A stretch of 64,000 bases of DNA from Pisaster brevispinus. Lineage: Eukaryota; Echinodermata; Asteroidea; Forcipulatida; Asteriidae. Position 1 is the first letter of the stretch, and every line of letters starts with the position of its first letter. The position numbers and the translations under genes are program-made. The stretch spans positions 5,247,698 to 5,311,697 of the forward strand of contig JAMKCF010000015.1 of NCBI GenBank assembly GCA_023634235.1, given 5' to 3'. Positions 9,668-20,049 of this stretch are shown in pieces. The notes beneath the pieces were generated by a model. It did not search any database. It saw only the letters and a program-made list of their open reading frames with translations, and had not been told where the DNA came from.

Positions 9668-11357
9668 TAAGGCCTGCGCCAAACGTCGCACTTTTGCCGT
9701 GTCGAACTCAAACAATTAGAAAATGATGAATTAAACTCGACAAAAGAGCGCCGTTTAGCGCAAACTTTTGATTTAAGCACGGCAAGCTCTGCCGTGCTAC
9801 ACCGTAGTTGCACGATGTGGTGACAAACGTCGCGCCCTTGGCGCGTCAACTCGAATTGAGTTCTCAGTCGGGCGATGCTCTTTGCGAATACGCATGCGCA
9901 AAGCTTTTGACAATGTTTTATGTGTATTTTCCACTGATCTCTATATTTTCTAATAATGTGAACGTTCTCCTTGTTCGTGTCGTAGCTGGGAGTATTCCAG
10001 GATGGAGGTGAGAAACAACTTCTGACTGGAATAAACATAATTGTGGATTTCAAAAATAAGCTAATCGATTTTGTTTGACACTCTTGAAAACAGACGATGA
10101 ACGCCACTCACAAACGATGATAATAATAAGGACAACATTAAGGTGGGGACGCGATCATTATGAAGTTGTCATTAATATTTGGGTGTCACAGCTCGAATTG
10201 CCATCATGAAACATGACTCTTTAAAAAAATTCTCCCGTGTCACCATTTTGAAACACTTAAAGTGCAGCAAACTATTTTACTTAAAGGAACACGTTGCCTT
10301 CGTGTTGGGCGGTTTGGGCTATAAAAAGCGTTTGCTATGAAATGAATATGGTTGGAAAGATGTTTTAAAAGTAGAATACAATGATCCACATGAATATGTC
10401 CTAGAAATGTGTGGTTTTTGTTAACGTTTGTGACAAAGAACGGTCCGCCATTTTGTCGAGTCAAAATTTTGACTCCAATAAATGGCGGACATGCTCCGCT
10501 AGTCTTATTTCCAGTCGCAGCTGATGAACTACGACTGAGCAATTACTATTACTATCACGGCGGTCCTCTTGTACGCGTAGTATATCCAGCTTATGGATTG
10601 TAGCGGGGCCAACCTAGCGCTAACGCTTTGTGTGATGCAAGAAGGTCTGGTACCCATTGCTGTTTGTGTACGTGTATCGTGATCATCACATCGGTATTAT
10701 GACATTAGTCTGATCGTGATTTCGTCGTGTTTTTCTCGCCTCTGTGTTGCAAAATTGTCTATTAGTATTATTGTCAGTATAAAGTGGAGCTGAAGAATGG
10801 ACCCAATGTTAGTCTCAAGAAATTTTTCTTACCCGGATTGACGAGGTTTCTTCTTTTTGGATGTTTCTTTATCCTGTTGGCGATCCATTTTGACACCTCT
10901 ATGCATGTACGGTGTGGGTGTTTACATGTTGCGAAGCGAGATACAGAATGGTATATTACCTGGTGTTCATCTGATTGGTTTACCAGGCCACTGGCTACGG
11001 CACCAACCTAACGACTGTTCGTCGCGCATTTTGCCCATTACATGGACGGTGGTATTTACGGCTGGAAATACATATACGTTTCGCGGGGCAGATGTCGGGG
11101 TCAGAGGACATTGTTTTGTTTTTTTTAATCACCATTCACTAATTATAACACATTAAAGGCATGTTATTGCATGAACAACTCTTAATAAGGATATTGAACA
11201 CTTCCAAACAGTAAAATTTCATGAGATTTTAAGGCAACGTGTTCCTTTAATTCGACGTTTGTCACCGATTCGTTTGATTTGCCGCATTTTTGCCGTGCCG
11301 TGCGAAAATCATTCGAGTTCAACGACGGCAAAAGTGCGACGTTTAGCGCGGGCCTAA
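9668..11357. mobile_element. Harbinger-like nonautonomous element, 1.7 kb
   Basis: The terminal inverted repeats begin 'ggcctgcgccaaacgtcgca' at 9671. On the complement from 11354 they begin 'ggcccgcgctaaacgtcgca'. They continue through 'cttttgccg' with only two differences over about 29 bp. The element is bounded on both sides by 'taa' (9668-9670 and 11355-11357), a 3-bp target duplication typical of PIF/Harbinger elements. The interior has no transposase. A second TTAA-ended element (10281-11250) sits inside, which accounts for much of the length. The superfamily assignment comes from target-site length and GGCC-type ends. Confidence 0.8.
10281..11250. mobile_element. TTAA-ended element nested in the Harbinger-like element
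   Basis: The left end 'ttaaaggaacacgttgcc' at 10281 is mirrored by 'ggcaacgtgttcctttaa' ending at 11250. Internal phrases 'ggttggaaagatgttttaaa' and 'ccgccattttgtcgagtc' match the copy at 14279-14645. The palindromic core 'gtcaaaattttgac' lies near 10465. This copy is much longer than its relative at 14279, because the right half (about 10520-11230) is unrelated sequence that I do not recognise. The bounding TTAA tetranucleotides may be a target duplication. Confidence 0.7.
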
Positions 11358-12911
11358 GCCACAGACACTCTCCATCCCGTACTCCTTGAAGAATGATTGA
11401 CACTCCTATTGAGATTCAATTAAGTTTTACCTTAATCCTCTGCAATTGTTATAATATACATTGTTTTAGTTTGTAACACACTCTTGCTTCAATCAAAAGC
11501 CAAGCTGCCTGCGCATGCCATTGTGGTTTTATGACTTTTTTTTTTAACCCTTCGGAGTGGGTATAGTGCTCTATTAAACCTGTAAATTGTGTTGACATCT
11601 CCTGGCTTTTAGCTTTGATTGGAATGATAGAAACAGTTCAACAGTTCACTGGAAATTACACGTTTCATTTCAATGTTTAGGAAATAAACCTAGGCGCATA
11701 ACATAAAAAACTTGAAAAGGAATATTATTGTGTCCTTATTGTAACATGAACAGCCAGTCAGTGTGATAACATAAAAGTTCATGTGACATCCAATGATGTT
11801 TTGTTTTATTTGGAACAATTTTCAAGTGTACAAAAAACCCTTAGTACTGAAAGGGAAAATGTAAAAATGAATTAAATGAAATCAAAGTATAGTTCAGAAG
11901 TCAATGTAACAAAAAAAATGTGATGATTTACAAAGTAATAATACAAATATCCCTACCTAACTATCCTATTTTTCTGGCCAACATAACACCTTAAAATGTG
12001 AATGTTTTCCGAAAGCGGCGCTGCCCCAATAAACCCCAGCCGGGGGTTGCACCCTGGACCCCTTCTAAACGTCTTGCGCAAGCGCTCGAGGCATCGCTTC
12101 GCTCAGCTGAAGTGTAAAATTAACCGGTTCTAAAAAAGCTATAGTGACAACATTGCAGTGTACTTGTACAAAGACACTATGTTAACGCATGGAGATTCCA
12201 CGGCCAGTGTGAATGTTCTTTTAAAACCAACAAAGTTACGACCTACAAATGTTGCAATCCAGCCCTGTTTTAAGTGCGAGGCAAACAGTGACAGAACACA
12301 TTTGCAATGAAATTACATAGTCGTGACTTACAATGAACATGTGAGATACAAGAGCGATACCCGAAGTGTCATGACGCGATAGCTCTGTACAAAGTCTATA
12401 CAGCGTCTTCACTCGCACTCCAGTAAAAAACTTAAGGCATAGGCCAAAGTGGTTACAGTTTGCACGGTCGCCGTGTGGACGGTATAGCTGAACGAGCTAG
12501 CACTTTTTCTTTTGAATCTGGTAAATGAATAGTCTCGTCTAGGTCTCTGACCATAACGAGTTTATGTTTATAGTACACAAACCACAATAGCATAGACAGG
12601 ATACAGGGTTAGGACTTGGTCTAGAATTTTACGACATTGGAATTTACGAATGGAGTCGTTTTAAAATTTGCTAACATCTATCTTGTTTTTTTTGTTATGA
12701 AAAAGATTTTGTAAATATTTATAGGACATGTAAAAACTGAGATTAATTGCAAAATGTGTTTCTGGACGAAAATTTGTTTCCACTTTGTCCCATTTGTTTT
12801 TGAACACAGGTACAAACACGCCATAAATGACGTCACGGTTACGTCAAAATGGTTTTAGGCCAAAAAAACACATTTTCTACAGTATCCGACAGCGTAAAGT
12901 GGAAAAAAGTT
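11358..12911. other. Intergenic DNA, no gene recognised
   Basis: AT-rich sequence with one GC-rich island at about 12010-12110 ('ccccagccgggggttgcacc', then 'ggcatcgcttcgctcag'). The island looks like a dispersed repeat remnant, but I find no second copy in this window. No splice-bounded coding exon is supported. The block is absent from the copy 2 locus. Confidence 0.5.
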
Positions 12912-13345
12912 TGGTGGTCTACACTTTCTGAAATATTGTGGTTACATGATTGACTAATTAAACATATTCAAGTCATTATAACTAGATAAAATATGTAATG
13001 ATGTTGAGCTAATTACATTTACGTAAACTTACTGACCTAAGCTCGATCTGATACTGCAGCTTTGATATGATACAGAATCTCTCTCTTACGTTCTTAGTTA
13101 AGTGTGACTTGTGGGGTGTACAAAAGTCGAGAGCAAAGAATCGGAAAAATAAAAGGGAAGATAAACAAACAAAAAAACTTTACGACAACAATACCTGTTC
13201 CGACTACCATGTCGGAACAGCTAGTAAAAATATTCACGAAAACAACAGACGTTTTGGCTGTAAATCCTTGGAATCAAATGACCTTTGTTATTCGTGACCT
13301 AAAAATAGTTGATCTGGGAATCATTTGGCCTTTGATCTGGAGCAG
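12912..13345. repeat. Duplicated upstream block (partner 25285-25715)
   Basis: High similarity to 25285-25715, sharing 'ggtctacacttt', 'agctttgatatgat', 'tgtacaaaagtcgag', 'accatgtcggaacagctag' and 'gatctgggaatcatttgg' (with one change). It is part of the segmental duplication that carried TRIM copies 1 and 2. The short open frames here overlap in several frames in both copies, with no consistent protein, so it is probably non-coding. Confidence 0.8.
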
Positions 13346-13354
13346 CGGGAAATA

Positions 13355-14165
13355 ACAAAAACTTTGAGCGTGCAGCAGATACGCACGCTCGTGACGCAAT
13401 GATTTTTCAGCAGAATGAGTAGGTTGCTTTTTTAAATGCAATACCCAAGTGCTTTTAGACCCGTCCAACCCTCACCTCAAAATTTTTTGCGAATTGAACA
13501 AAGACATTTAGAGGGAACATTCCCCTGTAGTTCTTCACATAATTCCGAGGCCATTTTGAAAATGTGTTTTCTTATTGAGGTTGGAATGCTGTATCCAACA
13601 ACCACTTTTTACTTGCTGAGCAAAATTCAAATACTGGTCAAAATGTGTTTATGGCCTTACGTTTTGACCTTAGCGGAGTCTTTTGCAAAGGTTGAAAACA
13701 ATGTAAATTAACATTTGATTGAGAGAAAAGGTGGTATTTTACCTTAACTTTCCATAAAACTCGAGGGCTTAACGTGGTTGTGTACTGCTCAAAAACAAAG
13801 TAGGCCTACATCTATCAGTCGTTGGTTTGGCCAGAGCTATGGGTTCCGGAAAGTTTACGTCGTGTAGTTGTGTCCTACTGCCAACTTGTTCTGCCAGCAA
13901 CAACTAATTCAGTGCTCTCTTGTTGAATTCAGCTTTTGATTTGTCTCACACATTTAAAAAGCCAAGCCCAACACAAAGCAATCTGCGTAAATCTCTTGGC
14001 TCCAAGCCAGCATTTTCGTGCTGGCACCAACAGAACTCGCCTGTACCGTTTAGCCGTCTGTTACAGAAGTACAATAGGGCAAACATCAGGATCGAACCGG
14101 TTCTGCCAGATACAAACAAACACACGGCGTAGACAAGCTGCGCAATAGGCCAGTTTGGTCGCTAA
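13355..14165. repeat. Duplicated block with relatives near TRIM copy 3
   Basis: 'gcgtgcagca' followed by 'cgcacgct' (13368-13395) matches 43490-43515. 'tatccaacaaccacttttta/g' matches 43230. 'gcaaaggtt' with its surroundings matches 45480. The last part ('caacagaactcgcc', 'aaccggttctgccagatac', 'aggccagtttggtcgct') matches 46590-46715. Copy 3's version is interrupted by a LINE. No gene is recognised. Confidence 0.7.
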
Positions 14166-14278
14166 TCATTTACAAGTTGTTTTGTCTGTTTTGTGACATA
14201 ATTGATTTAGGGGTGTTGAAATTTTAGTCAAAGGCAATGTAATGGTTGGTTCAGAGCGTTGGCCGGGTACCAATACAA

Positions 14279-14645
14279 TTAAAATGGACACGTTATCTTT
14301 GTGGGTTATTTGGGCTATAACAAGTTGTTTAAAGCGTTCGTTATGAAAAAAAAAGGAAAATGGTTGAAAGATGTTGTAAAAGTAGCACACAAATACGCCT
14401 CGAAACTTTCGTGAACAACACGGTCCGCCCGTGTAGAACCAAATTTTTAACTCCACAAAATGGCGGACTGTTTAAGTTCACTAAGTAAAAGGAAAACCTC
14501 GCAAATTCGAGGCATATCAAATTGTCTGGATCACTTTATTCAAATATTTAACACATCTTGCCAACTATGTTCCTATTTTCAAAAACACGCTTTCAAATGC
14601 GTTTCATAGTCCAAAGCGTCCAATCCACGGTAATGTGTCCCTTAA
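14279..14645. mobile_element. Palindromic TTAA-ended MITE, complete copy
   Basis: Both ends are TTAA followed by related inverted ends ('aaaatggacacgttatc' at the left; on the complement 'gggacacattaccgtgg' at the right). The core 'caaatttttaactccacaaa' with 'ggcggactg' lies near the middle. The same internal order is found in the partial copies at 1535, 10281 and 28430. It is about 367 bp long and non-coding. The family resembles one I remember from echinoderm genomes, unverified. Confidence 0.75.
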
Positions 14646-14954
14646 TCAAGACACGAACGTTCTTCATTGGCCACAAACAAGTGTTACTAACGGACATGTA
14701 GTTAGGTCCCTAAGGCAACTTATTAGCGATTTTGGTCTAAATTAATGTCTTATTGTAACACAATTGTATTTAGGGCAATTTGTATTTCGTTTAAAATGAC
14801 GCATGCGTCCAAACTCAACAATGGATTGTGCATCCATCCCCCACTCCTATACGGGGACCAATACAAACGGCGCAGCAGGTATGAGATGCGTGTGCGCATA
14901 ATTATATGACGTCGATTGCTTTTGAATATCGTGCGTCTTAACTAAGAGGATTAG

Positions 14955-15310
14955 ATTTTATCAAGTAATAAACCACAAGCGAAACTGACAGGGCTTTTAT
15001 ATATATATATTTTTTTATTCGGGGTCGAACAAACCAAAAAATGACTAGAGCGGGACTTGACCCCGAGACCTCTGGATTCAGTCATCAACTGAGATTTTTT
15101 AGCCCTATGTTGGCGGTCTCCCTATTTTGTCAATTTTTGTTCGGTGTACAAGGCAGAAGCCATGCAACCTGTTACTGCCGTGTAGTCAGGGATCTCACCC
15201 AAACGTTTACGACACAACCTTGGAAGCGGCAGCAGAGGTATCACCTCAAGAGGAGGCGTCTTTATATTTCAAATATCAAGTAATAAACCACAAGGGAAAC
15301 TGACTCGGTA
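14955..15310 (-). mobile_element. tRNA-derived SINE copy with flanking direct repeats
   Basis: Read on the minus strand, 15040-15110 shows a decayed tRNA-like head: an A-box-like 'ctcagttgatgac' and a B-box-like 'ggggtcaagtcccgctc'. The body ('cagaagccatgcaacctgtt', 'actgccgt...agtcagg') matches the copy at 63335-63530 over about 190 bp. It is flanked by about 29-bp imperfect direct repeats ('aagtaataaaccacaag') at 14959 and 15276. The repeated flank also occurs near 2012, so it may belong to a host repeat and not be a target duplication. Confidence 0.7.
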
Positions 15311-15883
15311 CATTAATGAATAATTTTGGGTTGAGCAAATTAGATTTTGTGACAAACGGACGTACGGCGGCCCCCTCCTCTGCAACTTCAAACACTAAAA
15401 ACGTTATCTGCTTTCGATTTTTTTTTATGAGCGGGTTAATGTACGCACCCCGTGCCTGCACCGTACAAAACAAATATGCAAATCGCCGTGTATTGTATAC
15501 CACACTATCTATTCAGTTCACACATTAATTAGTGGAGGGTTTTAATGTTACCGGTTAGTATTGACACCACTGAGACTTTGTCCGAAGCTTTGAATAACAA
15601 TCAATATACGGGCTACATAACTTCCAGTCAAAATCAGGCTCAAGGTTTAGTGATAACAAGGTGTGCGAATATGGCAGGGGCGGGTTTTTCTATAATGACC
15701 TTAAATTAAAAATATTTTATAGAATTATTGGTTTGAAATACACTTTATTTTACTAACACAAAGGTCCTTGTTACAAACACTAATACAAAATCACATTCCA
15801 GTCGCAACGCACACATCAGCTGTACATAGATTATGTTTAATTCAATACGGGTTTTATAGCCAAGCTTAATTTCTAAAAAGAGT

Positions 15884-16140
15884 CAGGGGCCCAATCTTAT
15901 TATATAGCTGCTTTAACTTAAAGTTTAAGCAGAAATGTTGCTTTTTGTTTGCTGTTTTAACAAAACTAAAATTAACCCGGACACAATTTCCTGGCTCTGC
16001 TTAGCATAGAACTTCGGCACTTATTGTCAATAGACTGTCTTAGGAGAGAGCAGGAATTAACCCCGGTGTGGTGCTTCTGGTTCAAATAGCAAGCACCATT
16101 GTTCACAGGTTTCCTTATGCTTGCGAGCTACAGTTAAGTT
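15884..16140. repeat. Fragments of two dispersed repeats
   Basis: From 15890, 'gggcccaatcttattatata' and 'gctgctttaacttaaag' represent one arm of the GGGCCC-ended palindromic MITE (complete copy at 34319). From about 16085, 'caggtttcct...gcttgcgagctac' matches the repeat unit seen at 430 and 955. Neither fragment codes. Confidence 0.6.
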
Positions 16141-16239
16141 CACTTAGGAGGCATCCTTTTTTCTCTACCAAAAATATATAATATAATAATGTAGACACAC
16201 GGAAAGGAGGCCGGTCATCTATTTAAAAAGGACGAGCAT

Positions 16240-16705
16240 CCATAACCTAATGCAAGTAACGTGTCTGTTTGTGTAAGAAAAACTCACAATGCCTGTATAG
16301 ATCGGGCTGCAAATTTTCGTGCGGCCTTTTTTCGGTCCAGTGATAATACTAAGGGGGTACGATTTTTTGCAAAATTATCTTCGTTTTTCAAAATTTGATT
16401 TATTTCACATGCTTTTTTCTTTAAGAGGACGATCGAACGCAATGTATGAAAGCACGGCTAATGATTTACGAAAATATGCGCAACGAAAACAACAATGACG
16501 TGCGGCACGAATCACGTGCGGCACCAAAACCTGGCCCGCAACCCACCGCAAACCCGGCCGCTCTCCCATTCGGGTCAAGTTTGCACACGGACCATTCATT
16601 ATGCATAAATTATTACGCCGATATTAAATGGTACATGTACAACATCTGGCCCCAATGTCATTATTTTCTGCCAACACGTCTGTGTGTGTATCTCTCTGTG
16701 TACTA
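16240..16705. repeat. Duplicated block (partner 25895-26345)
   Basis: Strong match to 25895-26345, sharing 'aatgcaagtaacgtgtctgt', 'gtgcggcacgaatcacgtgc', 'cattatgcataaattattac' and 'tggtacatgtacaacatctg'. It is the outer end of the duplication that includes TRIM copies 1 and 2. The open frames in the two copies are not consistent with each other, so I do not call a gene. Confidence 0.8.
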
Positions 16706-16840
16706 TACAAAAAGAAACATTTCCATTATTGTTTACATTTTCTGAATCGAGCAAACAATTACCTTGACCAATCACCACAAGAAACTTAAAGCCTCACGAA
16801 AAGCCGCCGAAGGCGGCCTTTTTGCGAGTTCACCAAAATA
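16700..16840. repeat. Dispersed repeat with GC hairpin (partner 30430-30575)
   Basis: 'tgtgtactata', 'caaacaattacct' and 'gaccaatcaccac/t' lead into a hairpin whose arms are 'aaaagccgcc' and 'ggcggccttttt' around 'gaa'. The copy near 30535-30570 has a longer version with changed but still pairing bases ('ctcgcgaaaggccgcc' and 'ggcggccttttcgcgag'). In a eukaryotic context this is a repeat end and not a bacterial terminator. Confidence 0.75.
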
Positions 16841-16844
16841 CAAT

Positions 16845-19800
16845 AAATACAAAATCCAGATGATGACGTCTAAAATATAAACTGATCTCCTACACTTGAA
16901 CTGATTTTAATCAGCACACACAGAACAAAAAAGCATTAACACTACGAGGCTGGCTACATACAAGTTTACAATATCTTGATTGAACTAGCCCTAAAAATGA
17001 CAATATTTCTCTCACAAAAAGACGATTAGATACAAAACAAGTACTTACAGATAGCTCTATAATACTATCCCTTACCAGATAACTAGTTTTTGGAGCATGG
17101 CCAGAGCCAAGCTCCCTACAAAAGTAGATAGAAATACCACTCGAAAATAAATGTTCCCTCTCTTGTTGGAAAGAGCTTAAATTGAAAAGAGAAAGAGTAT
17201 AAAGGTCGCGACCCCGATCTTAACTGTTCATTGTAAGATATGCTTATGATTACGTTGATCAGACACTTGAACACTGAGGGCGCACTTGGGTTCCCTACAG
17301 GTTCCTTACTTTACGACAAAGCGACCCGAGTGGTCCAAAAACAAATTTAAGTGCGACCCAGAAAGGATTTATGACAATTAAATTTATATATGATTTACAG
17401 GAATTAACACCTTTAAACTTATCTCACAATTTGACTTACTTGAGATTCATAATATTGCACAAGAAACATAAACAATCACTCACTTAAAAGGAAATACCCA
17501 CTGAAAGTAACACTATGACCAAACACTAAATTAGGTTTTCTAAATACAAACTGACAAACATGCATGGATAAAACATCCTTGGCAAAAACTTATTCTAATA
17601 AGTCAGCTCCAAAACCTTGGTAAGAACTACAATCCAATACAAAACCTGTACAGCAAATTTCGCATGTAAACACAAAGTGCAATCAGCAAATTCGTCAACC
17701 CGATTTTAAATACCTAAGTATAATGTATAACATTGAGGTCAACTACGGGGTTGAATAGACATGACAATCACATGGCGGGGAATCCGTGTCTCTATTAATG
17801 AGAGAGCAACCATATCACTTCACAACAAAACAGCTTATTTCAACTCTGAATAATTTACACAGCACTTGGTGTAAAATCATTCTGTAATGCAAAAACACGT
17901 CATGAAAACCAATTCACATTTGTCTTGGATTTATCTACAGACAAGTGTTGTTTTTTTGTAAAGTAACACATTACAATATACATTTAATATTAACAATTGA
18001 ATCTAAACAGGCAGGCAAATCAGTTTGGTTCCATTCAAGGCTAAGAAATATTACAATGGAAATTAAGATACAACTGGCAAATATATTATCAATCACTACG
18101 AAATGTATGCATCCACTAGGGTAGAAAAGCATGGTAGACTACGAACAGTCTCACCCACACTGTGAGAACAAAAAGAGAGCTGGACAACAACCAATTTCAA
18201 AAATCCAAACTACACCATATCAGGCTAGGTGACAAATTGTTTAAATTCTACCCACAAATAACATCTACACCTGAGGGAGCAACGACCCATCACTATTAAC
18301 TAAGGGTGACAACAACAATAATTGTGATAAGGGAATTTAATACAAAAACAAGTATTTCATGGAAAGTTGTCATAGTATTGGCAGCATGGTGAAAGTGTCA
18401 GACGCAACATCTCACCCAAAAGGGTATATATTTAGTTTGTCAACTACACTAAACTTAGGAACTCACAATCCTGTCACTACATGTTCTTAGGGAACAAATT
18501 TAGTAATGCAATCAGACGTCATCACATTCCAATACCACAAAGATTGTGAAAAGATAAATATACAAATATATCATAACTAACGCCAAAATTAGAACCAAAT
18601 TAGACAAGTCAGGATATAAACCTGAATAAAAGCATCTGCACACTCATGAAATTTTAGAGATTCAAAAGTTTAAAAAAGTCCAAAAGTCAATACACATACA
18701 TGCGCATAGATTATACCAATACATTATAGAATAAATTGCTATCCCTAAATACTAGGGAAACTTCTTTACTTTTTCCTTCGCTTTGCCATCTGGCACACCA
18801 AATGAGTGGGCTATTGAAAATGAAATGGTGGCTATCACTCAAAACACTCACAGTAGGAGAAAGAAAAACTTCTCCTGCCACCTCTACATATACAAAAATA
18901 GCAGCTTCAAGAATAACTGGCTTACTAATAAGCGGCTCAGCCTCCTCATAAAATACATCATTCATATAAGAAATCGTAGGAGAAAAAGTAACAGGGTCAG
19001 GTGACTGCAATCTATCTACCGTGTCTGCATTCAAATTTTCAAAACACTTGAAAAGAGTAGAAAATCTAGCGTCGAATGCAGCTTTGATGCTGTCGACCAC
19101 ATGCATCTTCATCCTCTTCACGTAAATATGTGAAGCTAGACTACTGTTTGACCTTGATACACTGTCCGCCACAGACATCGGGAATTTGGAATAAAATACT
19201 TAGCAACGTACCCACAAAATACAATACAATATGAGGGCTAAATCATTGACCTACAAAGCAGTCAGAACACAAACAGACAATAAAAATACAAGTACAAAAT
19301 TTGTCCAACCACACTGTAGACAAAAAAGTAAATTTGCGATTCAAAATTTCCCAACTGATAAACAGTCCTAAAAAGACATATAAGTCAGTAACGTGCCAAG
19401 ACACATTAAACGCACAAAAAGTCATAAAAGTATACATTTAGCGGTGTAAAATGTATTAGAAAAGTGTGGTTAGCTGAAAACCTCAAGTTACCATGTATGT
19501 GTGCAACAATCACATTAGTTGACCTTGATCCAAAGCAAAGGCCTACAACTGGCTCTAAAATTATCTGTTTCTAAAAATCATGAATCTTAAAAGATCCCAC
19601 AAGAGACACAACTGCCTTTAAGCTAAAACATTTCTGCAAAGCTTAGATAAAATTGTCTTGGCTTCCTAACAAAATTAACTTTAACACTTTATAATTCTAA
19701 AGTTACTCGCATTGAGTTACACTCACCAATTCAGCCCCAGATTAATAATTCAATACAGTGTTATATCAGAAACCAGCAAACAGTTCAACACCATTACAAA

Positions 19801-20045
19801 CAAACACAAGAAAACTTAATCTTGAACAAATATGCAATAACTAGGAAACTGAGACTCCCCATTTCTCTTCTGTTTTATGTTACCAGTATTTCCAGTTTGT
19901 TTGCGAGACTCTTGTTTCTTCCGAGACCCCTGTGACTTTTGTTTCTTTCTTCAATGCTCAAGTGACAACACAACACAACACCACATAATAAACACTAGGG
20001 AAACAACAGGTGGGGAAACAGACAACCCGGTATTGTGACACCTTA
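16845..20045. other. Compositionally odd block between duplicated units 1 and 2
   Basis: About 3.2 kb whose plus strand is rich in A and C and poor in G, unlike either neighbour. It begins just after the GC-hairpin repeat and ends near 20045, where the duplicated TRIM 3' flank resumes. It contains one 155-codon ORF on the minus strand (18711-19178). No terminal repeats or polymerase motifs were found. A strand-skewed block of this kind could be an old retroelement or one long transcript on the minus strand. I cannot identify it. Confidence 0.5.
18711..19178 (-). CDS. Unrecognised 155-codon ORF
   Basis: The predicted protein starts 'MSVADSVSRSNSSLASHIYV' and contains 'DSIKAAFDARFSTLFKCFEN', 'TFSPTISYMNDVFYEE' and 'FVYVEVAGEVFLSPTVSVLS'. 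It has a mixed hydrophobic and acidic composition, with no signal peptide or clear membrane segment. It is the only long open frame in a 3.2-kb AT-rich block, where stops should be frequent, and this argues weakly for real coding. No domain is recognised. It could be an exon of a host gene, an old transposon gene or chance. No supporting splice sites were established. Confidence 0.3.
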   Translation of the reverse strand: MSVADSVSRSNSSLASHIYVKRMKMHVVDSIKAAFDARFSTLFKCFENLNADTVDRLQSPDPVTFSPTISYMNDVFYEEAEPLISKPVILEAAIFVYVEVAGEVFLSPTVSVLSDSHHFIFNSPLIWCARWQSEGKSKEVSLVFRDSNLFYNVLV

Positions 20046-20049
20046 TTTT

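Noticed and set aside
9616..10107. 163-codon minus frame at the left end of the Harbinger-like element
   Set aside because: It crosses the element's terminal repeat and target duplication into flanking DNA, shows no transposase motif, and is rich in residues expected from random translation.
16795..16830. Rho-independent terminator
   Set aside because: The stem plus T-run looks right, but the genome is eukaryotic and the hairpin is part of a dispersed repeat.
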